A stretch of DNA of 11,362 nt from Oscillospiraceae bacterium (GCA_017440425.1 JAFSHJ010000148.1:1-11362); one strand, 5' to 3'; shown: positions 1 to 7,024, counted from the stretch's first letter. Notes: generated from the sequence alone by a model not told the origin. Made by a program: numbers and translations.

Positions 1-521
1 ATACCCACAGAGCCGTTTACCAGCAGCTGGGGGAATCTGGAGGGAAGCACGGCAGGTTCTTTTTTGCTCTCATCGTAGTTTGGAACAAACTCAACCGTGT
101 TCTTCTCTATATCGGAGAACATATGCAGGGCAAGCTTATCCAGCCTTGCCTCGGTGTAACGGTAAGCTGCAGGGGGGTCGCCGTCCACAGAGCCGAAGTT
201 ACCGTGTCCGTCAACAAGAGGATATCTCATTGAGAAATCCTGCGCGAGACGCACCATTGCATCGTAAACGCTGGCGTCGCCGTGGGGATGGTAACTACCG
301 AGCACGGAACCGACGGTATCCGCAGATTTTTTATAAGCTTTGTCCGGAGTAAGGTTTCTCTCATACATTGTGTAGAGGATTCTTCTGTGTACCGGCTTGA
401 GACCGTCCTTAACATCCGGAAGTGCTCTCGATGTTATGACCGACATGGAGTAATCGAGAAACGAGTTTTTCATCTCTCTCTCAATATCGGCATTTATAAG
501 CTGTTTTGCATTGTATTCCAT
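1..521 (-). CDS. gyrA: DNA gyrase subunit A, N-terminal part (cut by window edge)
   Basis: GyrA is the breakage-reunion subunit of DNA gyrase, which works with GyrB to introduce negative supercoils ahead of the forks. The first 173 codons are present and the gene runs off the left edge. The start is the ATG at 521, with a GGAAGG-type ribosome site at 533-540 that overlaps the gyrB stop codon, so the two subunits are probably translationally coupled. Visible landmarks are the winged-helix segment with LKPVHRRILY (residues 41-50), the quinolone-determining stretch KSADTVGSVLGSYHPHGDAS (65-84), and RYTEARL with the catalytic tyrosine at residue 122. Numbering coincides with E. coli here, so residue 83 is Ala where E. 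coli has Ser, while the acidic residue D87 is kept. The only alternative identity would be ParC, but the position directly after gyrB and the sequence favour GyrA. Confidence 0.97.
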   Translation of the reverse strand, partial: MEYNAKQLINADIEREMKNSFLDYSMSVITSRALPDVKDGLKPVHRRILYTMYERNLTPDKAYKKSADTVGSVLGSYHPHGDASVYDAMVRLAQDFSMRYPLVDGHGNFGSVDGDPPAAYRYTEARLDKLALHMFSDIEKNTVEFVPNYDESKKEPAVLPSRFPQLLVNGSVG

Positions 522-538
522 AATAAACCGTGCCTTCC

Positions 539-2485
539 TTATACGTCGAGGTTACGCACATATTTTGCGTTTCTCTCAATAAACTCACGTCTTGGCTCAA
601 CCTTGTCACCCATCAGCATTGTGAACACCGCATCTGCACGGGCGGCGTCATCCATCTCAATTCTGATCATAAGACGGTTTTCGGGGTTCATTGTGGTCTC
701 CCAAAGCTGTTCGGGGTTCATTTCACCAAGACCTTTATAGCGCTGAATGGAGATCTTGCCGGTGTTGCCGGGTGCAAGCTCTTCCATGCTCTTCTGCAGC
801 TCTTTTTCAAGATAGACGTATTTCACCTGCTTGCCGTAGGAGAGCTTATAGAGCGGAGGCTGTGCAATGTATATGTGACCCTGCTCGATAAGGGGACGCA
901 TGAAGCGGAAGAAGAAGGTGAGCAAAAGTGTTCTGATATGGTGTCCGTCAACGTCGGCATCGGCCATGATGATGACCTTGTCATATCTCAGCTTGGATAC
1001 ATCCAGATCTTCGCCGATTCCGCAGCCCAGCGCAAGCACCACCGGCATCAGCTTATCGTTGCCGTAAACCTTGTCGTGCCGTGCCTTTTCAACGTTGAGC
1101 ATTTTACCCCACAGAGGAAGGATAGCCTGGAAGGTCCTGTCGCGTCCGCTCTTTGCGGAACCGCCTGCGGAGTCTCCCTCTACGATGTAAATTTCGGTGT
1201 TTTCGCGGTTTTTATTGGAGCAGTCTGCCAGCTTGCCGGGAAGTGCGGCGGTCTCCAGCACGGATTTTCTTCTCGTCTGGTCTCTTGCCTTTCGTGCAGC
1301 TTCTCTTGCCCTTGCAGCCTGCATGGATTTTTCAAAAATTATCTTTGCAATGCCGGGGTTTTCTTCAAAATAGGTCATAAGCTGGTTGTATACCGTGGAT
1401 TCCACCAGTCCTCTTATCTCGGTGTTACCCAGCTTTGCCTTGGTCTGTCCCTCAAACTGTGCTTCCAGCAGCTTGACGGAGACGATGGCTATCATACCCT
1501 CACGCACATCTTCGCCGGAGAGATTCTTCTCGCTTTCTTTGATGAGACCTCTCTTGCGTCCGTAATCGTTGAAGGCACGGGTCATTGCGTTTTTGAAGCC
1601 GATCTCGTGAGTACCGCCCTCAAGGGTGTGGACGTTGTTTGCAAAGGAGAGCAGCATCTCGCTGTAGCCGTCGTTATACTGAATTGCTATCTCTACGGAG
1701 GAGGCGCCGTCCTCGCCGGAGAAATAGATGACATTGGGATGTATGAGCTGCTTGTTGGTGCCAAGATGCTCAACATAGCTCCTGATGCCGCCTTCATATT
1801 TCATTTCGAGAGTCTCTTCGTTTTCGGGGTCACGCTTATCGGAGAAGATAATGTTTACGCCCGCATTCAGGAATGCCTGCTCACGAAGGATATCTCTCAG
1901 CTTTTCAAAATCGTAATCCAGAGTTTCAAATATCTGGTCGTCTGCCTTAAAGGTGATCGCGGTGCCGGTCTTTTCCTCGTCAAGGTCTCTCACCTTTCCG
2001 AACTCCGTGACGGGCTTGCCTCTTTCAAATCGCTGACCCATGCTCTCTTTGCCGCAATATACCTCTACCTCCAGCCATTCGCTGAGGGCGTTAACAACGG
2101 AAGCACCAACTCCGTGCAGACCGCTGGATACCTTGTATCCGCCGCCGCCGAATTTTCCGCCTGCGTGCAGCACGGTGAAGACAACGGTAACTGTGGAGAT
2201 GCCCATTTTGGGATGGATACCAACAGGGATTCCTCGTCCGTTATCTACCACTCTTACGCAGTTATCGGGGAGCAGTTCAACAATGATATCGGTGCAGTAG
2301 CCCGCAACAGCCTCGTCTATGGAGTTGTCGACTATATCTTTTACAAGGTGATGAAGTCCGTTTGCACCGGTGGAACCGATATACATTCCGGGGCGTTTTC
2401 TTACGGCTTCCAAACCTTCAAGAACCTGTATTTGATTTTCATCGTAGGAGTTGTTGCCAACATTGCCGGGAGAATTCATAGCCAT
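539..2485 (-). CDS. gyrB: DNA gyrase subunit B
   Basis: This is the ATPase subunit of DNA gyrase, 648 residues, close to the size of B. subtilis GyrB and without the extra insert of the enterobacterial protein. The GHKL ATPase domain is at the N-terminus: VDNSIDEA (52-59), VVDNGRGIP (79-87), the ATP lid ending in GLHGVG (122-127), and QTK (347-349) in the transducer domain. The TOPRIM domain follows with EGDSAGG (436-442) and the metal-binding D509/D511/D513. The C-terminus carries RYKGLGEMNPEQLW (582-595). The ATG at 2485 is chosen because GGAAGG at 2492-2497 sits at good spacing; an ATG two codons on is possible. Two residues are unusual: Asp50 where E. coli has the catalytic Glu42, and Cys144 where E. 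coli has Arg136. The stop lies 17 bp before gyrA, so the two form one operon. It is probably transcribed from a promoter upstream of remB. Confidence 0.98.
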   Translation of the reverse strand: MAMNSPGNVGNNSYDENQIQVLEGLEAVRKRPGMYIGSTGANGLHHLVKDIVDNSIDEAVAGYCTDIIVELLPDNCVRVVDNGRGIPVGIHPKMGISTVTVVFTVLHAGGKFGGGGYKVSSGLHGVGASVVNALSEWLEVEVYCGKESMGQRFERGKPVTEFGKVRDLDEEKTGTAITFKADDQIFETLDYDFEKLRDILREQAFLNAGVNIIFSDKRDPENEETLEMKYEGGIRSYVEHLGTNKQLIHPNVIYFSGEDGASSVEIAIQYNDGYSEMLLSFANNVHTLEGGTHEIGFKNAMTRAFNDYGRKRGLIKESEKNLSGEDVREGMIAIVSVKLLEAQFEGQTKAKLGNTEIRGLVESTVYNQLMTYFEENPGIAKIIFEKSMQAARAREAARKARDQTRRKSVLETAALPGKLADCSNKNRENTEIYIVEGDSAGGSAKSGRDRTFQAILPLWGKMLNVEKARHDKVYGNDKLMPVVLALGCGIGEDLDVSKLRYDKVIIMADADVDGHHIRTLLLTFFFRFMRPLIEQGHIYIAQPPLYKLSYGKQVKYVYLEKELQKSMEELAPGNTGKISIQRYKGLGEMNPEQLWETTMNPENRLMIRIEMDDAARADAVFTMLMGDKVEPRREFIERNAKYVRNLDV

Positions 2486-2544
2486 TTCTTTCCTTCCGTT
2501 ACTTTGTAACCGTTTTATGTTTAACTCAGCTTATCTGCTGTCCT

Positions 2545-2829
2545 TCACACGTTGGATATCTCTTCCAAAAATCCGGAGCGCTTTTTCAGCGTGGTGGGCG
2601 ATATCTGCGAGATGTAGATGTAAACGTCGTTGGGATCGTTTTTGTTTTTGCCCTTGCACACAATAAAGCTCTTGGGAAGCTCGGTGGAGACGTTGACCAC
2701 CCTTCCCGCCTTTTCCGATGCGGCAAGGAAGTTTTTGGTCGCCTTTGATATGGTGGAGTTTTCAATATCGAAAATTCCAACTATATCCTTTGTCAAAACC
2801 AATATATCGTTACCAAGGTGTAGATACAT
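2545..2829 (-). CDS. remB: DUF370 protein, RemB (YaaB) homologue
   Basis: This 94-residue protein belongs to the DUF370/RemA-RemB family. It begins MYLHLGNDILVLTKDIVGIF, very like B. subtilis YaaB/RemB, and carries the typical C-terminal SPTTLKKRSGF (77-87). Its place between recF and gyrB is the same as that of remB in B. subtilis. In Bacillus, RemA is a DNA-binding regulator of extracellular-matrix and osmoprotection genes, and RemB contributes to matrix production; the role in this organism is not known and I infer only family membership. The ATG at 2829 follows an AGGAG site at 2836-2840. No signal peptide or membrane segment is visible. A gap of 59 bp separates it from gyrB with no convincing terminator, so it is probably co-transcribed with gyrB and gyrA. 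Confidence 0.9.
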   Translation of the reverse strand: MYLHLGNDILVLTKDIVGIFDIENSTISKATKNFLAASEKAGRVVNVSTELPKSFIVCKGKNKNDPNDVYIYISQISPTTLKKRSGFLEEISNV

Positions 2830-2861
2830 AGTTGACTCCTTAAACTTTCCGTTATATTTAT

Positions 2862-2890
2862 ATTATAATTTACTTTTAGTAAAATTACAA
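2862..2890 (-). promoter_or_regulatory. Sigma-A-type promoter for remB-gyrB-gyrA
   Basis: On the minus strand, TTGTAA (2890-2885) and a perfect TATAAT (2867-2862) are separated by exactly 17 bp. The -35 coincides with the last codon and stop of recF. Transcription would begin near 2855, about 26 nt before the remB start. The spacer is AT-rich and contains a small hairpin (TTTAC and GTAAA arms). This suggests that remB and the gyrase genes can be transcribed independently of dnaN-yaaA-recF. The assignment rests on consensus match and position only. Confidence 0.65.
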
Positions 2891-4003
2891 CGCTATCGTA
2901 TTAACTTTTTCGGTGATATTAAGTCTGTCGGCATCGCAGCAGGTGATGAACACCTGGTTGTTTTCAAAGCTGTTAAGCACAACGGAACGCCTTCTGGAAT
3001 CCAGCTCGCTGAGCACATCGTCCAGCAGCACAATGGGAATGTGTCCCGTTTTCATCTCCAGCAGCTTTGCCTCTGCCATTTTAAGTGCAAGCACGCAGCT
3101 CCGCTGCTGCCCCTGGGAGCCAAACAGCTTTGCCTCTTTGCCTGCAAGTGTCAGCTGCATCTCCGCTCTGTGAGGACCCACCAGCGTTGTTTTGCAGCGC
3201 ACCTCCCTCTCGTGGTTGCGCACAAGCTCTTCAAGAAGCTGTTCCTTTATCTTTTCGGTGCTCACAGCCTCTTCCCTTGCAACGCCGCTTATTCCGCCGC
3301 AATATCTTATTCCAAGCTGCTCTTTTCCGCCGGAGAGCTGGCTGTAGCAATCCTTTGCGCAGGAGTAAAGCTCTCTGCAGAGCTCCTCCCTTGCGGCAGC
3401 CACCCTTGCGGCGCATTCGATGAACGCCTCGTTCCAGGGAGACAGCTCGTCGCCGCTCATCATTCCGTCAAACACCTGCTTGAGTGCTGCGTTGCGCTGC
3501 AGAAGTATTCTCTTGAATCTTCTCAGCGTGATGATGTATTCCGACGACATCTGACACAGCAGCGTGTCCATAAACCTGCGTCTGCTCTCGGGTGCGCCCT
3601 TCACTATCTCCATGTGGGAGGGGGTGAATGCAACGCAGCAGAGATTTCCCGCAAGCTCAATGGGACTTTTCAGCAGGATATCGTTGAGCCAGGCGTGTTT
3701 TTTCTCGTCTGTCTCAATACGGGCCTCCTGCTTTCTGCCTCCGGCTTCAAACCAAAGGTTCAGCTCGTTTTTCTTTTGCCCGTATCTTATAAAGTCGTTG
3801 TCCTTTGCGGGACGGAAGCTTTTTCCGCCGGTAAACAGCCAAATGCTCTCGATAATGTTGGTCTTGCCGGTGCCGTTTTCTCCGCAGATGACGTTTACCC
3901 TTTCAAAGCCTTCCAGCTCCAGCGATTCAAAGCTCCTGAAATCTTTTATCTTCAGCTTTTCTGCTCTAACCGCTGTTCTTTCCGCTTCAGAATAATTTCT
4001 CAT
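2885..4003 (-). CDS. recF: DNA replication and repair protein RecF
   Basis: RecF is an SMC-like ABC ATPase that, with RecO and RecR, loads RecA at single-strand gaps and stalled forks. The 372-residue product has the family signatures in order: Walker A GENGTGKT (41-48), RRRFMDTLLCQMSSEY (141-156), the ABC signature SQGQQR (296-301), and Walker B with D-loop VLLDDVLSELD (325-335). Length is normal. The ATG at 4003 overlaps the yaaA stop (ATGA) and has GAGG five bases upstream, so translation is probably coupled. This start gives about 13 residues before the usual RecF beginning (KLKIKDFRSF), slightly longer than most homologues, but no other good start codon lies nearer. It is the last gene of the dnaN-yaaA-recF cluster. 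No obvious terminator follows; the next feature is a promoter overlapping its stop codon. Confidence 0.97.
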   Translation of the reverse strand: MRNYSEAERTAVRAEKLKIKDFRSFESLELEGFERVNVICGENGTGKTNIIESIWLFTGGKSFRPAKDNDFIRYGQKKNELNLWFEAGGRKQEARIETDEKKHAWLNDILLKSPIELAGNLCCVAFTPSHMEIVKGAPESRRRFMDTLLCQMSSEYIITLRRFKRILLQRNAALKQVFDGMMSGDELSPWNEAFIECAARVAAAREELCRELYSCAKDCYSQLSGGKEQLGIRYCGGISGVAREEAVSTEKIKEQLLEELVRNHEREVRCKTTLVGPHRAEMQLTLAGKEAKLFGSQGQQRSCVLALKMAEAKLLEMKTGHIPIVLLDDVLSELDSRRRSVVLNSFENNQVFITCCDADRLNITEKVNTIAL

Positions 4004-4221
4004 TTTTCCTCTGCGGCAACAAGATATTCCTCGCCGTCTCCTTCGATGTTTACGGTGTAGCCGGGATAGAGCTTTTTACCTCTCATCAGGCAGGTCTCGC
4101 CGTTTACCTTCACCTTGCCGGCAAGAATAAGCTCTTTTGCCTCTCCCCCGCTCATCACGGCGGAGGCAAGCTTCATAAAGCTATCCAGCTTTATAAATTC
4201 GGTGTATATCTTAACTTCCAT
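4000..4221 (-). CDS. yaaA: S4-domain RNA-binding protein YaaA
   Basis: This small 73-residue protein consists essentially of one S4 RNA-binding fold, of the YaaA type found between dnaN and recF in most Firmicutes. The diagnostic stretch is FMKLASAVMSGGEAKELILA followed by VKVNGE and RGKKLYPGYTV, with many Lys/Arg residues on the predicted RNA-binding face. The S4 fold binds structured RNA; B. subtilis YaaA has been linked to ribosome assembly, but I infer only RNA binding here. The ATG at 4221 has a strong AAGGAG at 4227-4232. The gene begins 16 bp after dnaN and its stop overlaps the recF start by 4 bp, so the three genes form one translationally linked unit. It is not the unrelated E. coli peroxide-stress protein also called YaaA. 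Confidence 0.93.
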   Translation of the reverse strand: MEVKIYTEFIKLDSFMKLASAVMSGGEAKELILAGKVKVNGETCLMRGKKLYPGYTVNIEGDGEEYLVAAEEK

Positions 4222-4237
4222 TTTATCTCCTTAAATC

Positions 4238-5356
4238 TCAACTCTTAAGTTTTACGGGAACCACCAGGAACAGGAAGCTGTCACCCTCCGGCGGCATTAT
4301 CTTTACCGGAGAAAGGGGTCCGTTTATAACGATCTTTACCATATCGCAGTCTGCTGCCTTCAGCGCATCCAGCAGATAGTGGTTGGAGAAACCTACGGAT
4401 ACGTTTTCGCCGTCGATCTTGCATTCGATCTTGTCGTAAGCGCGTCCGATGGTGGTGGTGCAGGCAGAGGTGATGAAACCATCCGCAAAATCAACCTTGA
4501 TGTGGCTGCGAAGTCTGTCGTCAATGATGGGAGAGGTCCTCTCAACAGAGCCGATCATGGTTCTTGTGTCCACCTCAACGGTGGTGCTTCCGCCGGAGGG
4601 AATTGCCTTTTTGTGGTCAAGGAACTCGCCTTCCAGCAGTCTTGTAATAACGCTGTATTCTTTAACTTCGAAGATGATGTGTCTTTTTGTAACCTTGAGC
4701 ACAACGTTTTCCTCATCGTCGCCGGATACCATTCTGCTTATCTCGGAGAGGGTCTTTCCGGGAACGATGAAGGTTTTGCTTCCGCTGTAGTCAACGGCTT
4801 CTTTTCTCACGGCAAGTCTGTAGCCGTCAAGAGATACCATTGTGAGCAGGTTATCTTCAAAAATGAACTTTACGCCGGTGAGTGCGGGTCTTGTGTCTAT
4901 GGTCGCAACGGCAAAGAGTGTCTGGGAGATCATACTTTTCAGCATTCCGCCGTTGAGGGTGATCTCTGCATCTATGTCTGCATCGCCGGGCAGCTGGGGA
5001 TAATCTTTTGCGTTCATTCCGAGGATGCTGTATTCGGTGCTGCCGCACTTGAGCTCCACAATGTTTTTATCGTTGGAGGAAAGGGTCACCGTGCCTGCGG
5101 GCATATTTCTGAGAATATCGGAGAAGAGCTTTGCGTTGATGACCAGCTCGCCGCCCTCTATAACGTTGCAGTTTGCCTCTGCGGTTATTCCTATCTCAAG
5201 GTTATAGCCGGAGATCTTGATCATTCCGCCAAGATCCTTCTTTGTTGCGCAGATGAGAACTCCCTCCAGAGTGGGAGTTGCCATTTTACCCGATACCGCA
5301 CGGGAGGCGGTGGATACCATTTCGTAAATTGCCTGTTTTTCGCAGTTGATAATCAA
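4238..5356 (-). CDS. dnaN: DNA polymerase III beta subunit (sliding clamp)
   Basis: DnaN forms the ring-shaped dimer that tethers DNA polymerase and many partner proteins to DNA. The 372-residue length and three-fold clamp architecture are typical. Visible landmarks are RPALTGVKF (156-164), DGYRLA (177-182), VPGKTLSEI (198-206), LLEGEFLDHKKAIP (240-253), FSNHYLLDAL (323-332) and the C-terminal FLVVPVKLKS; several of these line the hydrophobic pocket that binds clamp-interacting motifs. The start codon is TTG (5356-5354), not ATG. It is supported by AAGGAG at 5365-5370 with 8-bp spacing and by conservation of the first beta strand; the next in-frame ATG is at codon 13 and would delete that strand. 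The gene lies directly downstream of the AT-rich origin unwinding region and leads the dnaN-yaaA-recF cluster. Confidence 0.98.
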   Translation of the reverse strand: MIINCEKQAIYEMVSTASRAVSGKMATPTLEGVLICATKKDLGGMIKISGYNLEIGITAEANCNVIEGGELVINAKLFSDILRNMPAGTVTLSSNDKNIVELKCGSTEYSILGMNAKDYPQLPGDADIDAEITLNGGMLKSMISQTLFAVATIDTRPALTGVKFIFEDNLLTMVSLDGYRLAVRKEAVDYSGSKTFIVPGKTLSEISRMVSGDDEENVVLKVTKRHIIFEVKEYSVITRLLEGEFLDHKKAIPSGGSTTVEVDTRTMIGSVERTSPIIDDRLRSHIKVDFADGFITSACTTTIGRAYDKIECKIDGENVSVGFSNHYLLDALKAADCDMVKIVINGPLSPVKIMPPEGDSFLFLVVPVKLKS

Positions 5357-5394
5357 AACGATCTCTCCTTTATATGAATGTGGATTTTTAACAC

Positions 5395-5467
5395 CGCCCT
5401 GTTTGAGAAAAATATATAATATAATATGATATTAAATATTAGCAGCAGCAGTAGAGGGCGTGGAATT
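5395..5467. other. Origin unwinding element with DnaA-trio-like tract and GC clamps
   Basis: The 33 bases at 5408-5440 are nearly pure A/T (one G) and are the likely duplex-unwinding element. Next to it, 5440-5454 reads TAG-CAG-CAG-CAG-TAG. On the dnaA-sense strand this is CTACTGCTGCTGCTA, matching the position and register of the B. subtilis DnaA-trios that DnaA grips as single-stranded DNA. A GC block AGGGCG (5455-5460) follows, then a weak DnaA box (CGTGGAATT, 5459-5467). The same GC block occurs inverted as CGCCCT at 5395-5400 on the far side of the AT stretch, so the melting zone is bracketed by matching GC clamps. Function is inferred from arrangement. Confidence 0.75.
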
Positions 5468-5541
5468 GTTAAAAATCCGGAAAAGTCTCTTAAACAGAGG
5501 GAAAACTGAAACGGGTGCGAGTTTAAAAGTGTGGACTTTTT

Positions 5542-5550
5542 TGTGGAAAT
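5542..5550 (-). promoter_or_regulatory. DnaA box, one mismatch to TTTTCCACA
   Basis: The minus-strand reading is ATTTCCACA, one base from TTTTCCACA. A weaker relative (AAGTCCACA) lies 12 bp away at 5530-5538 in the same orientation, roughly one helical turn apart, which would let two DnaA protomers sit on one face of the DNA. Confidence 0.6.
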
Positions 5551-5593
5551 GTTTAAACCGTTTTTGCTTTTAACAGCTTTTTACATTCATCAA

Positions 5594-5602
5594 CGTGGAA
5601 AA
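5594..5602 (-). promoter_or_regulatory. DnaA box, one mismatch to TTTTCCACA
   Basis: The minus-strand reading is TTTTCCACG, differing from TTTTCCACA only at the last base. It is followed by two TTGAAAA units 11 bp apart that may be lower-affinity sites. Confidence 0.6.
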
Positions 5603-5684
5603 TTTGAAAACTGGTTGAAAATGAGTGTTGTGAAGCAGTTTATTCCACGAACCTGGAAAATGTTGAATGTTAAAAACTCACCTT

Positions 5685-5693
5685 TGTGGAAAA
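5685..5693 (-). promoter_or_regulatory. DnaA box, perfect TTTTCCACA, at the dnaA stop codon
   Basis: This perfect TTTTCCACA on the minus strand begins 6 bp after the dnaA stop codon. It is the strongest candidate site in the dnaA-dnaN spacer. It also sits in the loop between short CACC and GGTG arms (5679-5682 and 5695-5698) that are followed on the minus strand by five T residues, which could form a weak dnaA terminator. Confidence 0.75.
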
Positions 5694-5698
5694 CGGTG

Positions 5699-7024
5699 TC
5701 AGTTTCCGTTTATGTTGCGGATGATGTCTTTGATAAGCTCGCGGTAGGAGGGGTCAATCTCCATCTTGCGTTCCACTTCCTGAATGGCATAGACAACGGT
5801 GGAGTGGTCGCGGTTGCTGAATTCCTCACCGATGGATGACATGGACATCTGGGTTATCTCTCTGATGACATACATTGCGGTCTGGCGGGCAACGGAAACT
5901 GTTGCAACACGCTTTTGGGAGCGGATGTCATCCTGACTTACGTTGAAGTTGCGGGATACCTCAAGGATGATCTTCTCGACGGTGATGGGTACCGGCTGGC
6001 TGTCGGAGAGGATGTCACGGATGGTCTTCTGTGCAATGGTGATGGAGGGAGCGGTGCCTGTGAGGGAGCGGAATGCCATCAGCTTTTTGACAACACCTTC
6101 CAGCTGGCGGATGTTTGTTTTAAGTCTTGAGGCAATATATTCCGCAACGTCATCGGGGATATCAAAGCCGAGAAGCTCTGCTTTTCTGCGGACTATGGCG
6201 ATCCTCGTCTCAAAATCGGGGGGCTGGATATCTGCGATAAGTCCCGATTCAAAGCGTGTCCTGAGACGGTCCTCAAGAGTTCTGATCTCCTTCGGCGGTC
6301 TGTCCGATGCAAGAACGATCTGCTTCTTTGCCTCGTAGAGACTGTTGAAGGTGTGGAAGAATTCTTCCTGAGTACTTTCACGTCCGCCTATAAACTGAAT
6401 GTCGTCCACCAGCAGAACATCCGCCTTACGGTATTTGTTTCTGAACTCGCTGCGGGTGTCGTTTCCGATGGCTTCGATGAGCTCGTTGGTAAAATCCTCG
6501 CCCTTGATGTAGCAGATGTTGAGGTCGGGATATTTTTCGGAGATCTCGTTTACGATGGCGTACATAAGGTGGGTCTTTCCAAGTCCGGAGTTACCGTGGA
6601 TGAACAGCGGGTTGTAGCTGCCTGCAGGCTTTGCGGCAACCGCCATGGATGCTGCGTGGGCAAACTTGTTGGAAGAACCTACTATGTAAGTTGCGAAGGT
6701 GTATTCGTATTCGCCCTGATTGTCGGCTGCGGGCTGCGCCTTTTTTGCCTCGTTGTTCTGGTGGTTTTCCGCCGGATATTCGCAGTCTATGCGCACCTTC
6801 ATTTCAAAGCCCATAACGGAAGCAAATGCTTTTTTGATGATGGAATAGAATGTGGGCTGGTGCACAACGTTGTAAGAAACTTCGGAATCCACCGAGAGAA
6901 CTATCTCCTCGCCGTCGATTCCCACCGGCTTGATGTGGACAAACCATGCATTGAAAATTGTGGGGGAAATTTCCCGTTTGCAGTATTCCATTGCTGCATT
7001 GAAAACATCCAAGAATGATTCCAT
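5699..7024 (-). CDS. dnaA: Chromosomal replication initiator protein DnaA
   Basis: DnaA is the AAA+ initiator that binds DnaA boxes, melts the origin and loads the replicative helicase. I call 441 residues from the ATG at 7024, which has an AGGTGAGG ribosome site 6-7 bases upstream; the in-frame GTG at 7036 lies inside that site and is unlikely to be used. Domain I covers residues 1-80, domain II is a short Gln/Asn/Ala-rich linker (about 85-105), and the AAA+ core carries Walker A GNSGLGKT (144-151), Walker B VLLVDDIQ (203-210), sensor 1 LASDRPP (238-244) and the arginine-finger segment RLRTRFESGL (253-262). The C-terminal DNA-binding domain has the helix-turn-helix signature FSNRDHSTVVYA (402-413). 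DnaA boxes lie in its leader and just past its stop, so autoregulation is likely. Its position between two box clusters matches B. subtilis. Confidence 0.98.
   Translation of the reverse strand: MESFLDVFNAAMEYCKREISPTIFNAWFVHIKPVGIDGEEIVLSVDSEVSYNVVHQPTFYSIIKKAFASVMGFEMKVRIDCEYPAENHQNNEAKKAQPAADNQGEYEYTFATYIVGSSNKFAHAASMAVAAKPAGSYNPLFIHGNSGLGKTHLMYAIVNEISEKYPDLNICYIKGEDFTNELIEAIGNDTRSEFRNKYRKADVLLVDDIQFIGGRESTQEEFFHTFNSLYEAKKQIVLASDRPPKEIRTLEDRLRTRFESGLIADIQPPDFETRIAIVRRKAELLGFDIPDDVAEYIASRLKTNIRQLEGVVKKLMAFRSLTGTAPSITIAQKTIRDILSDSQPVPITVEKIILEVSRNFNVSQDDIRSQKRVATVSVARQTAMYVIREITQMSMSSIGEEFSNRDHSTVVYAIQEVERKMEIDPSYRELIKDIIRNINGN

Larger units (their letters stand above)
5357..5698. other. oriC, dnaA-dnaN intergenic part
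   Basis: This 342-bp gap between the dnaN start and the dnaA stop has the layout of a Firmicute origin. Reading from dnaA towards dnaN it holds DnaA boxes, a GC-rich hinge, a DnaA-trio-like tract and an AT-rich unwinding element. Most boxes share one orientation (TTTTCCACA read on the minus strand, pointing at the unwinding element). The best is perfect at 5685-5693. Weaker copies are at 5379-5387, 5530-5538, 5542-5550, 5594-5602 and 5652-5660, plus one reversed copy at 5641-5649. Two TTGAAAA units at 5604-5610 and 5615-5621, 11 bp apart, look like degenerate boxes in phase with the helix. The gap must also carry any dnaN promoter, but I could not pick one confidently from the AT-rich sequence. 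Confidence 0.9.

Noticed and set aside
530..2509. A 659-codon open frame on the plus strand opposite gyrB
   Set aside because: It is a shadow of gyrB codon usage; the translation shows no family motifs and the minus strand encodes a complete gyrase B.
2630..4060. A 476-codon open frame on the plus strand opposite remB and recF
   Set aside because: It spans two clearly real genes on the other strand and has no recognisable domain or ribosome site.
4379..5377. A 332-codon open frame on the plus strand opposite dnaN
   Set aside because: Mirror frame of dnaN with no motif support.
5443..5451. CAG triplets as an ordinary microsatellite
   Set aside because: Only three units occur, exactly where DnaA-trios are expected and flanked by TAG on both sides, so an origin role is the better explanation.
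5591..5603. A possible parS site (ACGTGGAA)
   Set aside because: Only the right half resembles the TGTTCCACGTGGAACA palindrome; the left half does not match, and the sequence is better explained as a DnaA box.
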